This document shows positions 27,441 to 36,512 of a DNA stretch of 64,000 nt, one piece after another; the stretch's first letter is position 1; each line of letters begins with the position of its first letter. The translations under genes and the position numbers were made by a program. The DNA is from Haloarcula laminariae (lineage in GTDB: Archaea; Halobacteriota; Halobacteria; Halobacteriales; Haloarculaceae): the NCBI RefSeq assembly GCF_025457605.1, contig NZ_JAMZFY010000001.1, forward strand, positions 2,046,001 through 2,110,000, in the 5' to 3' direction. The notes beneath the pieces are model-generated. The model was not told where the DNA came from. It was given only the letters and a program-made list of their open reading frames with translations, and did not search any database.

Positions 27441-28799
27441 ATGGCTGTTCTCGATGACTTGTCCGGATTCGAGTTCGAGGACGTCATGGAGGACGTGTTC
27501 CGGAACCTCGGGTATGAGAACGTCCGGCAAGCCGAAAAAACAGCTGACGAAGGCCGCGATGTACTGATGGAGGAAGTCGTGGACGGGACGCGTCGAGCGA
27601 TTGTCGTCGAGTGCAAGCACACGGATACTGTTGGGCGTCCCGTCGTGCAGAAACTGCACTCTGCGATTGCGACGTTTGATTTCGACGGGCCGAAACGCGG
27701 GATGGTTGTGACGACCGGGCGGTGCACGGGACCGGCTCACGAGTACGTCGACCGACTCAAACAGAACGGTGATCCACACCCGATCGAAATTATTGACGGG
27801 GAGGATCTCAGGGAATTGGCCGACGAAATCGGCCTTGATCTGTACAATGGTCGTATTGAAATCTTGTGTGATGAGACGCTTCGTCCGTACGATCCGACAG
27901 CGTCCGTGTCCGCACCGGTAGAACAGGCATTCCGTGACATCGAAAACATTGACACGGGAACCGTGCCGAATCCGCAGTCACACGTGACGCTCCGACCGAC
28001 GGTGACAGTCACAGCAGACACGAACGCGACGTTTGAGACGTCCGTCGGTGTCATCCACCAAATTAACGACCGGTCCCGGTTCGTCATTCACGCTGATCGT
28101 GGGAACCCAACGATCGCGTCCGAAGAAGTCGCTACACTCGTCGTGGAGAATCGGCACGCGGCAGTCGAACTGCCTGACGACGAGTTCGCTGACACGTTTG
28201 ATGCCGTTGAGCGAGGCCGGTTCGGACAGACACAGACTGAGTATAAAGAGTGGGCTGTGGACCGACTGCGAGCGATGCACACGACGGACGTGACCTACAC
28301 TGGCGACAACAATGTCACGTACACGAAGACGTGTGAACCAAACCAGTCCGATGTATCCGTCCAGTCAATTGACGCCGTCTATCTCCCTGCTGTGCGGCAC
28401 TCAGTCCAACTTCAGGAGTATTCGTACCCATTGGAGTATTTTTCGGCCGGGCCATCACGAGTCACGACTGAGGACGGCATCCACCAGTGTGTCCACTGCG
28501 AGACACACGGTGGATTGGAGACGTACACGTACTGTGCGAATTGCGGGGCGATTAGCTGTGAGAAACACATCAAAACTGAGCGGCTGGAGCACGAACCGGT
28601 GTGTACTGGTTGCGCCATCACGGAACGATTCGCGTTGAAAACGAAGTACTTCTACGACGAAGAGAACCTGGAAGCCTTCCGCACGGAATACAGCGAGATG
28701 CCGATTCACCAGAAAGCCATGGAGAACCAACTGGTGACCGGGAGTGCACTGCTACTTGTTATACTGTTCATTGTCGGGCTTGGCCTTGTGCTGATCTGA
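27441..28799 (+). CDS. Membrane-anchored Mrr-type nuclease with zinc motifs
   Basis: 452 residues from ATG 27441 (a longer in-frame start at 27390 is unlikely). Residues 1-120 are Mrr_cat: FEDVMEDVFRNLGY, catalytic D40 in DEGRDVLM, and VVECKHTD with E57 and K59, the classic ExK form rather than QxK. The middle, about residues 130-340, is beta-rich and unknown. Residues about 355-400 carry zinc-type CxxC/H motifs (CVHCETHGG, CANCGAISCEKH, CTGC). A C-terminal membrane segment, LVTGSALLLVILFIVGLGLVL, anchors it, with the nuclease presumably in the cytoplasm. Start upstream region shares a divergent spacer with the small gene at 27060. Confidence 0.85.
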   Translation: MAVLDDLSGFEFEDVMEDVFRNLGYENVRQAEKTADEGRDVLMEEVVDGTRRAIVVECKHTDTVGRPVVQKLHSAIATFDFDGPKRGMVVTTGRCTGPAHEYVDRLKQNGDPHPIEIIDGEDLRELADEIGLDLYNGRIEILCDETLRPYDPTASVSAPVEQAFRDIENIDTGTVPNPQSHVTLRPTVTVTADTNATFETSVGVIHQINDRSRFVIHADRGNPTIASEEVATLVVENRHAAVELPDDEFADTFDAVERGRFGQTQTEYKEWAVDRLRAMHTTDVTYTGDNNVTYTKTCEPNQSDVSVQSIDAVYLPAVRHSVQLQEYSYPLEYFSAGPSRVTTEDGIHQCVHCETHGGLETYTYCANCGAISCEKHIKTERLEHEPVCTGCAITERFALKTKYFYDEENLEAFRTEYSEMPIHQKAMENQLVTGSALLLVILFIVGLGLVLI

Positions 28800-29435
28800 G
28801 TAGCGCGTCCGAACACCCCCACCCCCTTATCGATTTGTTCCAACTGATACTGTGTGGGGGGTCAGTCTCCAGTGAAAAGACAATGCATCAACACTCGGAG
28901 TTCATTGCCTCTAATGCTAGTTCAGCTGTGAATCGCTATATTTGACCGATTCACTGTCTCTCAGTTGATTCTAGTAGTCCAGAGCAGATACCTCTAGAAG
29001 GAATACACCCCCTTATCGATTTGTTCAAATTGAAACTAGAGAGTGATATTGGTATTATTTGAGCAGACAGTGCATCAACACTCAGAGCAGATACCTCTAG
29101 AAAGAACACACCCCCTTATCGACTTCCTCTGTTCAACTCTCGTCTTGCGATTATCGTACTTATCGGGTATTTAAAGAAATGGGTTCAAGCGACTGCTGAC
29201 GTGCAGTTCTGTGCCCAATCCGGCACTCTCCGGACATCCAGTTGTCCGGTAAATCCGTTCGGTCTGTACGGCACAAATCTCGTGACAGTCAACATACGGA
29301 GACCGTTTTGCGCGGAACAAATCGATAAGGGGGTGGGTGTCTCGACCAGTCCTATCGAGCAACATCCCATCTTATTTTAATCGAGTCACCAGCTACATCC
29401 TACGATTTATTTCCACGCTATGCGCTTACACGATT
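28800..29435. repeat. Non-coding repeat cluster with direct and inverted copies
   Basis: A 636-base gap holding three direct copies and one inverted copy of a motif that begins CACCCCCTTATCGAT: 28820, 29006 and 29109 on the plus strand and 29314-29335 on the minus strand. The outer two (28820-28841 and 29314-29335) match over 22 bases as inverted repeats. A second motif, gacartgcatcaacactcrgag, recurs at 28879-28900 and 29066-29087, about 60 bases after the first motif each time. A third, starting agagcagatacctctagaa, recurs at 28981 and 29084. No ORF is convincing. The spacing is irregular and the repeats are not CRISPR-like. It could be a replication-origin-like or MITE-like structure. Confidence 0.6.
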
Positions 29436-29864
29436 GTGACTAACACTGGTAGCAAGGACTTGGAGCGAGCGATTGAGATCGCAGTGGATGCCTATGCTGG
29501 CCAGACTGACAAGGCCGGGGCGACGTACATTCGTCATCCACTTCGGGTGATGGAAGCGATGGAGACTGAGACCGAACGCGTCGTCGCGGTGTTGCACGAT
29601 GTCGTGGAGGACTCTGAGTACACGTTAGCGGATATTGAAGCCGAATTCGACGAACAAATTCGTGACGCGGTTGATGCACTAACAAAGCGCGATGGGGAGG
29701 CGTATCTTGAGGAATTCATTCCCCGGGCAGCAGCAAACGATATCGCTCGCAGCGTCAAACGCGCCGATATCGAGGACAACATGGATCTCACGCGATTGGA
29801 CGAGGTGACCGACGATATACTCGCAAAACAAGCCACGTACCACGAAGCACTACAGGAGTTGTGA
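29436..29864 (+). CDS. Small HD-domain alarmone hydrolase-like protein (MESH1/SpoT-type)
   Basis: 142 residues from GTG 29436; an in-frame GTG at 29337 adds a leader that overlaps the repeat cluster. The metal-binding HD signature is complete: AYAGQTDKAGATYIRHP (H34) and VVAVLHDVVEDSEYTL (H54, D55), as in the hydrolase domain of RelA/SpoT and in stand-alone MESH1 enzymes that remove the 3'-pyrophosphate of (p)ppGpp. There is no synthetase, TGS or ACT domain. In bacteria such small hydrolases act as antitoxins to alarmone-making toxins. No partner synthetase is visible here. It is convergent with the AddA-like gene, with 6 bases between stops. Confidence 0.8.
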   Translation: MTNTGSKDLERAIEIAVDAYAGQTDKAGATYIRHPLRVMEAMETETERVVAVLHDVVEDSEYTLADIEAEFDEQIRDAVDALTKRDGEAYLEEFIPRAAANDIARSVKRADIEDNMDLTRLDEVTDDILAKQATYHEALQEL

Positions 29865-29870
29865 GGTTGC

Positions 29871-32741
29871 TTACGTCTCTGCGTTCCTCACGAGGTCCTG
29901 GAGTTGATCACGTGATAGCGGGTCGATGAATTCTCGCTGCCCGTCGACGGTATAGAAGATGCTCGCGGTGACGTTCTTCTCCGGGTAACACTCAGACAGG
30001 ACGTGATAGTACGCGCTGAGTTGTTTTCGATACTCGGCTTCGGCGCGCTTTGTCCGATCAGTTTTGTAATCAACGATGTCGATTTCAGATGGTGTTTCGT
30101 GGACGAGATCCACGATGCCTGAAATCGTGACGCGCTCGCCGTCGATTTCCAAGGGAAGCACGGCGCGTTCCTCGACGTGCAGGTCGCCTGAGAGGCTGTC
30201 GAGGAACGCTTTGACGTGTGCCTCGTCGTCGGTGTCGTCAGTCGTCGTTGTGACAGCCTCGCCGAGTGCGTAGGCCTCGGCGAAGTCGTGGACGCGGGAG
30301 CCGAACTCCCGACCACGGAACTCGACTGATTCGGCGTCGCCCGTGTCGGCAGCGAACACTTCATCGTCCATAAGCGTGTGCGGCGTATGGCTCGTCGGGC
30401 CATCCGGTGTGACAATCGAGAACGGGAGTTGCGTTTGCGCTGTTTGTGTTTGCTCGACGGCTTCGATTGTCGTGTCCCCCTCTCTTGTAGAGCATGGGAG
30501 TTCCTCGAAGAACGTGTTCGGATCTTCCCCACCAGTGAACAGGACGTGACTCTCAGCTCGCGTTATGGCCACGTATAGGAGACGCCGCTCCTCATCGTAA
30601 TCACGCGACAGGCAGTGACGGATGACGTCATGCCGCCAATTATCGTAGACGTGCGGGTGCTCGGCCACGGTAGAGTACTGCTTGCGTTGCCGGAGTCCAA
30701 CCGGCTCGGTGTACTGTACAACACCGGATCCACCACCGTTTGGCGGGAATTTGCCACTGTTCATGTTCGCCAGGATCACAATCGGATATTCGAGTCCTTT
30801 CGCGGAGTGGATGGTCTGGACTGTGACTGAGTCGACACCGGCACTGGTGAACACGTCGTGTGTGCTACCGTTCTCGATACCGCGTTCGATGAACCGGATG
30901 AGGTCACCGCGGGTAAACGTCGAAGATTCGTGTACTGACTGTATCGTATACAAGATAACATCGGCGTACTCACCAGTGAACCCGTACCGGTCGAACACCG
31001 CTCTGGCAACAGCTCCGACTGCGGCCCGTTCGGCGAGGTTATCGCGGAACGCAGTCATGTTAGCGGGGTACTCGCCCGTCTCAAGGATCTCGTCGATTTC
31101 GTCGAGCGTGTACCCTGCTTCTTCGAGTACAACCGCCCATCCCCTGTCAGCGTCTGCCTCAAGGATCCGAAGCCAGGCAAGCAGTAGTTTTGCCTGATCG
31201 GTTCTGAACAATTCAATCCCGCCGTCGTATGCCATTGGGAAGTCGTACTCGTCAGCGACGGTCAGTAGTTCCCGGCCGAAATCACGGGTCCGGGTAAGAA
31301 CCGCAATGTCACCGAACGTTGGTTCCCGTCGATTCCCATCATCGTCTTCGACAGCATACTCCTCATTCCCGACGACATTTTGAATCGTCGAGAGGATGGA
31401 TTCGTGTTCATCAGGATGCTGAATCCCTTCGATTGTCGTGTTATCGAACGAGGCGTTCGAAGACAGTGAGGCGATATCCCCACGGATCGAGTCATCGACA
31501 TCATCTCTCTTGGTCGCCGGGGTGACGAGCGCTTCCTCGGAGAAGTCGAGAACCGTTTGTGTCGACCGGTAGTTCTCGGTCAACTCGATTCGTTCAATCT
31601 CGTCAGTCTCTAACGCGATACGTTCACGGTCCCCGTTGAGGTCGTCGGTAAACCGTTCAATCCGTATTTCGAAGTTGAGGATGTTCTCAACGTCAGCATA
31701 CTGGAACGAGTAAATGCTCTGCTTCCAGTCCCCGACAACGCAGATGTTGTCAGTGCCAGCCAGCAGGAGCGCGAGCTTGAATTGAATCTCACTGGTGTCC
31801 TGGAACTCGTCAACCATCACGTACTCAAACGCAGCACGGTCCCGAAGCGAGTCATCCTCACACAACAGGACGAACGCGAACAATTGTAGGAACCCGAACG
31901 TCAAATAATTCCGACTCAACGCGAATTCAAGGTACTTGACGTAGATATCGTGAACGAACGCTTTGAGTTCCTCGCGGTCCTCATCAAACACTCGCTTGGC
32001 GACACGCGCCGGTACTTGCTTCGTCGAGTCACCTCGCAACTCCGCCTTGGCCGGTGCATCGGGCAAGTACGTCTTGTTGCGGCCATAGCCGTTCAGTTTC
32101 TTCCGGAGTCGGGACTGTTTGCTCCCACCATTACGTGGCTGGTTGACGTCATCGAATAAGGATTCGAACGCGGCGAAGTCACCGTCGAGTGCAGCTTCGC
32201 CATCCCGATACCAGCCGTCGGTAGTCGGGAAGACGCCTTTCGACGCAAGCTCCGAAATGACGCCAAGGAGTTCGAGTGGATCCGACATTGCACGGAACAC
32301 GTCCGCGTACTCGGGGTGGTTGTCACGGAACTGGTCGATGAACTCACGGAACAGTTCGTTCTCGACGAGCTCATCCTCAATGATGCGCGTTGAGCCAGTA
32401 ATCCGCTCGTCGATGCCGAGGTGTGTCGGGGCCCGATACCCGTGCTCTTGGAGAATGTCGAAACAGTGTGAGTGGAACGTTTGGATCGAGCCGTCCGCGA
32501 GTTCACGCAGGGAGTACGTGGACTGGTCCACAATGCGTTCTTTCATTTCCGTCGCGGCGCTCCGCGTGAACGTTACGAGCAGGACATCTTCGGGTTCCAC
32601 CGAAGGTTGATCGACGATCTCTGCATACCGGTGCGTAATAGCGAACGTTTTCCCCGTCCCGGCACCCGCATCAACAACGTAGATACCGTCAGTGTTCTCG
32701 ATAAGTTTCTGCTGTTCCGGGTTCGGTGTCGGCTCACTCAT
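29871..32741 (-). CDS. AddA-like UvrD helicase fused to RecB-type nuclease
   Basis: 956 residues from ATG 32741. The N-terminal helicase is of SF1A/UvrD type: Walker A VVDAGAGTGKTFAITHR (about residues 22-38), VMVDEFQDTSEIQ (motif II), VVGDWKQSIYSF (III), ENYRST (IV), TIHSAKGLEYPIVIL (V), RLLYVAITRAE (VI). The C-terminal 150 residues carry the RecB-family nuclease, with IVDYKTDRTKRAEAEYRKQL. This is the AddA/RecB layout, an end-resecting helicase-nuclease. It overlaps the AddB-like gene by 8 bases, so the two are coupled and should form a heterodimer. The pair may serve DNA repair or degrade invading DNA. Confidence 0.9.
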   Translation of the reverse strand: MSEPTPNPEQQKLIENTDGIYVVDAGAGTGKTFAITHRYAEIVDQPSVEPEDVLLVTFTRSAATEMKERIVDQSTYSLRELADGSIQTFHSHCFDILQEHGYRAPTHLGIDERITGSTRIIEDELVENELFREFIDQFRDNHPEYADVFRAMSDPLELLGVISELASKGVFPTTDGWYRDGEAALDGDFAAFESLFDDVNQPRNGGSKQSRLRKKLNGYGRNKTYLPDAPAKAELRGDSTKQVPARVAKRVFDEDREELKAFVHDIYVKYLEFALSRNYLTFGFLQLFAFVLLCEDDSLRDRAAFEYVMVDEFQDTSEIQFKLALLLAGTDNICVVGDWKQSIYSFQYADVENILNFEIRIERFTDDLNGDRERIALETDEIERIELTENYRSTQTVLDFSEEALVTPATKRDDVDDSIRGDIASLSSNASFDNTTIEGIQHPDEHESILSTIQNVVGNEEYAVEDDDGNRREPTFGDIAVLTRTRDFGRELLTVADEYDFPMAYDGGIELFRTDQAKLLLAWLRILEADADRGWAVVLEEAGYTLDEIDEILETGEYPANMTAFRDNLAERAAVGAVARAVFDRYGFTGEYADVILYTIQSVHESSTFTRGDLIRFIERGIENGSTHDVFTSAGVDSVTVQTIHSAKGLEYPIVILANMNSGKFPPNGGGSGVVQYTEPVGLRQRKQYSTVAEHPHVYDNWRHDVIRHCLSRDYDEERRLLYVAITRAESHVLFTGGEDPNTFFEELPCSTREGDTTIEAVEQTQTAQTQLPFSIVTPDGPTSHTPHTLMDDEVFAADTGDAESVEFRGREFGSRVHDFAEAYALGEAVTTTTDDTDDEAHVKAFLDSLSGDLHVEERAVLPLEIDGERVTISGIVDLVHETPSEIDIVDYKTDRTKRAEAEYRKQLSAYYHVLSECYPEKNVTASIFYTVDGQREFIDPLSRDQLQDLVRNAET

Positions 32742-35319
32742 CGGTAGTCCCCTCCAGAAGCAGGTCGCGGTGATCAATGCGACGGTAGTTCGGTTCACCA
32801 TCAAGTCCCTCGACCGGGAACCGAGTGTCGCCGCGCCGGTATTGATTCAACTCCTCGATACGGTCGGTGACAAACCGCTCGATAGCGTCCAGGTCATCCC
32901 GAAAGAACGATTTCTTCCGGCAACTATTGAGTTCGCGTATCGCCTGGTCACAGCCTTTTTCGACGTCGACGTCGCCCCCGGTCTGTTCGTCGACGGCCGC
33001 CGTGAACGACGCAGCAAAGGATGACTCCCGAAGTTCATCTTTTGCAGTCGTGCCCGGGAACGACAACTCCGTCATGATCTGTGCGTACGCATCGAAGCCT
33101 AACTCCTCGAACGTGGCCACGCAATCATTGTACCCGTCAAGCAGCGTCTCGTAGGCCTGCCGGGACCCGACGTGTTCATCGAACGTCCACGGATAGTACT
33201 TGACCGTTGTCAACGTATCGTCAAGGTCGGCGTCACCAGTGATGACGTCGTCCACGGTTTCCAAGAAGTGGAAGAAGGTGAACGAAATCGGTTCATCTGG
33301 ATGCATCGTTCGGTAATGACACAGGTACAGTGCCGCCTGAAAATTCGGCGTATCGTTCGGCGGATCGATCGCAGCTTGCTTTACCACATCGCGGCGAGAT
33401 TTTTTCCGGCCACTTTTGAAATCGAGCAAGTGGTCCGGTGCCGTGACGAGATCGATTTTCCCTTTGATGCCGATTGAAGTGTTTTCGAACCAGCGTTCCG
33501 TGAGCGGGGAGTCGATCGGTTCGTCGAAATAATCGGCGAAGAAATTACTGCCCCATCCTGACGAGGGTGTGAGAAAGTCATCAGACTCCGGCCCGTGCGC
33601 ATCGAGGTACTCGATAATCGTCTCAAGCCCGATACGGTATGAGCGGCGACGCAAGGGCTCGTCAGTTCCCGCGAACAGCGGCCTGGCTTCATCGGCCATG
33701 ACGTCTACCACGTCCGAGAGAGCATCGGCATCGATAGTCTCAGGGTGGTTCACGTAAAACTCAGCGAAATCATGAAACAGATTCCCCTCGGTGAAGTAGT
33801 CCTTATCGGGCCCATCGACTAACCGACTGAAAAAGTAATCCCGTGGACTGTTGACGTAACTGTTGAGACTCGACTGGCTGATCGCTTCGACTGTCTCAGC
33901 CTCGACATCAAGTTCCTCTTTTTCGAACCCTATCTGTCCGTCGGCGACTGGTCTCCGATGGGCGACTGAGTCGAGGTCGCTGAACTGGTCGTAGTCATCG
34001 TCCAGTAGCTCGCCGAAGTAGAGACACGGTGTGACTGGCTTCCCACCTTTCGTGTCTTGCACGAGGTAGTACTGCTCGACACCACTCTGAATCAGGAGCT
34101 GGAACTGGTTAAGATACCGCTGGAACTGTGATTCGGTATCAACCCACGGTCGCTGTGGCGGTGAGTGAGTCCAGTCTTCGTCCAGTCCCACGTGGAACAC
34201 GACCGACCGGTCGACGTACCCGGCAGATTTCGCATCAGCGAGCAACACACCTTCATTCTCTCGGTTGACTGGAACTTCGTAGGTCTGCAAATAGTACGCG
34301 AGCTCGTCAACCGTGTCAGCAGAGACCGGTACGTCAGCGATTCCCAATTGACCGAGTTCTTCGTGGAACGACACCAGACTGGTGTCAGTCTGAGACTCGT
34401 ATTCGGTGAGCGCTTCTTTGAACGTGTATGTAGTGAGTGACTGGCAGAACTCACGAATCCACGCAGTCTCCGGAATCCCTGCTTCATACAATCGCTTGTT
34501 GTTATGATCGATGGGGACATCGATTCCCATCTGCGTGAGCACAGGTTGGACGTCTCCGACTGTCGTTTCGCCGCCGCGAAACCCGGCGCGGCAAAGATTG
34601 AGAAATGCGCGATGGTCGGGTTCGTCAATGAATCCCGGCCCACCGTAGTACGGAATCCCGGCTGCGTCAAACGCCGCTTCGATGAGCGACGAATAGCGGC
34701 TACTGGCGTCTAGTACGACAGCGACGTTCTCTGCTGTTGTGGCCGTGACAGTGTCGAGAATCGCATCGATGATATCCGCTGATGAATCGAATATATTGAA
34801 CGACGGATAATCAAATGGCTCGTCGATAAAGAGGTCAAACTGGTCGTAGTCGTCGGGAAGGATCGCTCGCTCTAGTGTTGTGAATTGCTGTTCTCCGACG
34901 ACCGCTATCGACTCTTCGTCGATTGTGTACTCGGTTAGCGACCTTGATGTCGACTGTAACTCTGCCATAATCTCAACGACATCGCTGGTCTCGGTGTCGA
35001 CGTAGCTGTCGTAGTCGAGTATCGACTCGATAGATCCCTGGTGTTCCCAACACTGCAGCACGTTCCCGATCGCGTAACTGATCGATTTCCAGTCGTGGTC
35101 AGTGCGATCGATGACTTCGAGGAATGCACTACGGTCTTCAGCTTGTTCTCGCCGACCAGCTGCCAGTCGACGCGGTGTCGTTGCAAACGTTCCAAACTGC
35201 GGGACATCAACTCGACGATTGATTGCACTCGCTAGCGGGGCGTCCGGGGTAAGGACCAAGTCATAATCTGCGACATCCTCATACAATGTTTCGACCGGTT
35301 TCGCACGCTGAATAGGCAC
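32734..35319 (-). CDS. AddB-like nuclease subunit (inactivated helicase plus PD-(D/E)XK)
   Basis: 861 residues. The N-terminal 450 residues have no Walker A (no GxxxxGKT/S) but contain weak helicase-like stretches, as in the catalytically dead AddB helicase. The C-terminal 350 residues hold a RecB-type nuclease: ISQSSLNSYVNSPRDYFFSRLV, FHDFAEFYVNHPE, then GIKGKIDLV and HLLDFKSGRKKS with the catalytic Asp, Asp and Lys. The Fe-S cysteines typical of bacterial AddB are absent. It is coupled to the AddA-like gene by an 8-base overlap, so the two should form an AddAB-like complex. Confidence 0.82.
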   Translation of the reverse strand: MPIQRAKPVETLYEDVADYDLVLTPDAPLASAINRRVDVPQFGTFATTPRRLAAGRREQAEDRSAFLEVIDRTDHDWKSISYAIGNVLQCWEHQGSIESILDYDSYVDTETSDVVEIMAELQSTSRSLTEYTIDEESIAVVGEQQFTTLERAILPDDYDQFDLFIDEPFDYPSFNIFDSSADIIDAILDTVTATTAENVAVVLDASSRYSSLIEAAFDAAGIPYYGGPGFIDEPDHRAFLNLCRAGFRGGETTVGDVQPVLTQMGIDVPIDHNNKRLYEAGIPETAWIREFCQSLTTYTFKEALTEYESQTDTSLVSFHEELGQLGIADVPVSADTVDELAYYLQTYEVPVNRENEGVLLADAKSAGYVDRSVVFHVGLDEDWTHSPPQRPWVDTESQFQRYLNQFQLLIQSGVEQYYLVQDTKGGKPVTPCLYFGELLDDDYDQFSDLDSVAHRRPVADGQIGFEKEELDVEAETVEAISQSSLNSYVNSPRDYFFSRLVDGPDKDYFTEGNLFHDFAEFYVNHPETIDADALSDVVDVMADEARPLFAGTDEPLRRRSYRIGLETIIEYLDAHGPESDDFLTPSSGWGSNFFADYFDEPIDSPLTERWFENTSIGIKGKIDLVTAPDHLLDFKSGRKKSRRDVVKQAAIDPPNDTPNFQAALYLCHYRTMHPDEPISFTFFHFLETVDDVITGDADLDDTLTTVKYYPWTFDEHVGSRQAYETLLDGYNDCVATFEELGFDAYAQIMTELSFPGTTAKDELRESSFAASFTAAVDEQTGGDVDVEKGCDQAIRELNSCRKKSFFRDDLDAIERFVTDRIEELNQYRRGDTRFPVEGLDGEPNYRRIDHRDLLLEGTTDE

Positions 35320-35456
35320 GTATTCGTAAAGTGATATTAGTTGCTTAAATGTTGGTATTAGAACGGTATCTTATACGAGAAAACGAGCGATTGCCAGCAA
35401 CACTTGACTTCCCTGCGAAGCGCTACATCCACTGACGGAGCAGATCAGTGTCGTTG

Positions 35457-36512
35457 CTACTGACGGTCGGCGTGGGCTTGGACGATTGGCTGGTCACGTT
35501 CGAGAATCGCTGCTAGCTTCTCACTGCGCGTGTCGATATCGATTTCTTCGTGTTTCCAATTGCGTTCGCTTTTCCCCTCCCATACGCCGTACAGTGTCGC
35601 TCGCGGGAGTACCAGAACGCCGAACAGGACCGCGAGTTCGTACAGTAGCGTGGCAATCTGGTCCCATGTCCCGGTGAGTCGACGGGGAAAATCGACATCG
35701 AAATTAACGTGCACAGCCGGGAGCTTTCGCTCACGGGCTTCGTCGATGAACCCGTAGTCGTTCGAGAAGAGAACGACGCCAGTAGGCTTGTCAGCGTAGT
35801 ACTCGGCACACCCATCGATGATACCGGTATCACCTGTTTCGGTTGCGACAATATCGTGTGGTCGCGTTTCACGCAACCGGCGGAATTCCCGCAATCCAAG
35901 CCGGGTTTCACGGTTATCTTCTGTCGGCTGCCCGGCCAGCCGTTCGTATTCAGGGCCGAACGCGTCCGCCAATTCAGCGGCAGGCATCGCGTTCTTCCCG
36001 TACCGGTAACTGATGCTCAATTCGGAATCGACGCCTTCGAGCAAAGCGTACCCGTTGACCGGTGCCCGGCCACCCGGTTTCGTGTGTAGCACCGGGTCAA
36101 TCTCAAGTACGTCGTGCATCCGCCACGGTAGGAGATTTGTATCGAAACCAGCGTACCGCGGTGGATGCCCTTCTTGCAAGTCTTGATATCCGTACCGGGT
36201 GATGAATTCGTCTAATTCCTCGCGGTTTTGAATGTCGACGAGCCTGCTGGCGGTGACGGCTTTGACGTACGCTGCTTCGTTCGGGAGTTCCTTGCGAACC
36301 GTCGGGCCATGTTCGCGTTCGATCTCGTCGAGTGCGTCTTCGTACGTCACTGCACCGGTGGTCATACTGACGGTACTTTCCGTAGCGTCGCCGAGGTCGA
36401 CACGAAACAGCTCACCGATTTCATCTGCCGGGTGAACCACTGAGAAGGACTCCTCACCGAGTTCGTACAGTCCGTTCAACAGCAGCACTAGGTCTTCGTG
36501 TGCGAGTTCCAT
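35457..36512 (-). CDS. PIN-like nuclease, probable effector of a CARF-like partner
   Basis: 351 residues. The PIN-type core is visible: AGFDTNLLPW with D124, TGDTGIIDGCAEYY with acidic residues near 228-233, and VLFSNDYGFIDEARERKL with D252, spaced as in PIN ribonucleases. The first 115 residues form an N-terminal helical region with Asp/Glu, and the last 100 residues are helical. Its start overlaps the stop of the CARF-like gene by one base (ATGA), so expression is coupled. A CARF sensor with a PIN nuclease is a known combination among CRISPR-associated effectors (CARF-PIN proteins); here the two are separate genes without any CRISPR or Cas gene in the window. Confidence 0.65.
   Translation of the reverse strand: MELAHEDLVLLLNGLYELGEESFSVVHPADEIGELFRVDLGDATESTVSMTTGAVTYEDALDEIEREHGPTVRKELPNEAAYVKAVTASRLVDIQNREELDEFITRYGYQDLQEGHPPRYAGFDTNLLPWRMHDVLEIDPVLHTKPGGRAPVNGYALLEGVDSELSISYRYGKNAMPAAELADAFGPEYERLAGQPTEDNRETRLGLREFRRLRETRPHDIVATETGDTGIIDGCAEYYADKPTGVVLFSNDYGFIDEARERKLPAVHVNFDVDFPRRLTGTWDQIATLLYELAVLFGVLVLPRATLYGVWEGKSERNWKHEEIDIDTRSEKLAAILERDQPIVQAHADRQ

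Noticed and set aside
28808-29340. Repeat cluster as a CRISPR array
   Set aside because: Repeats are irregularly spaced, one is inverted, and units are not separated by spacers of even length; no cas gene nearby.
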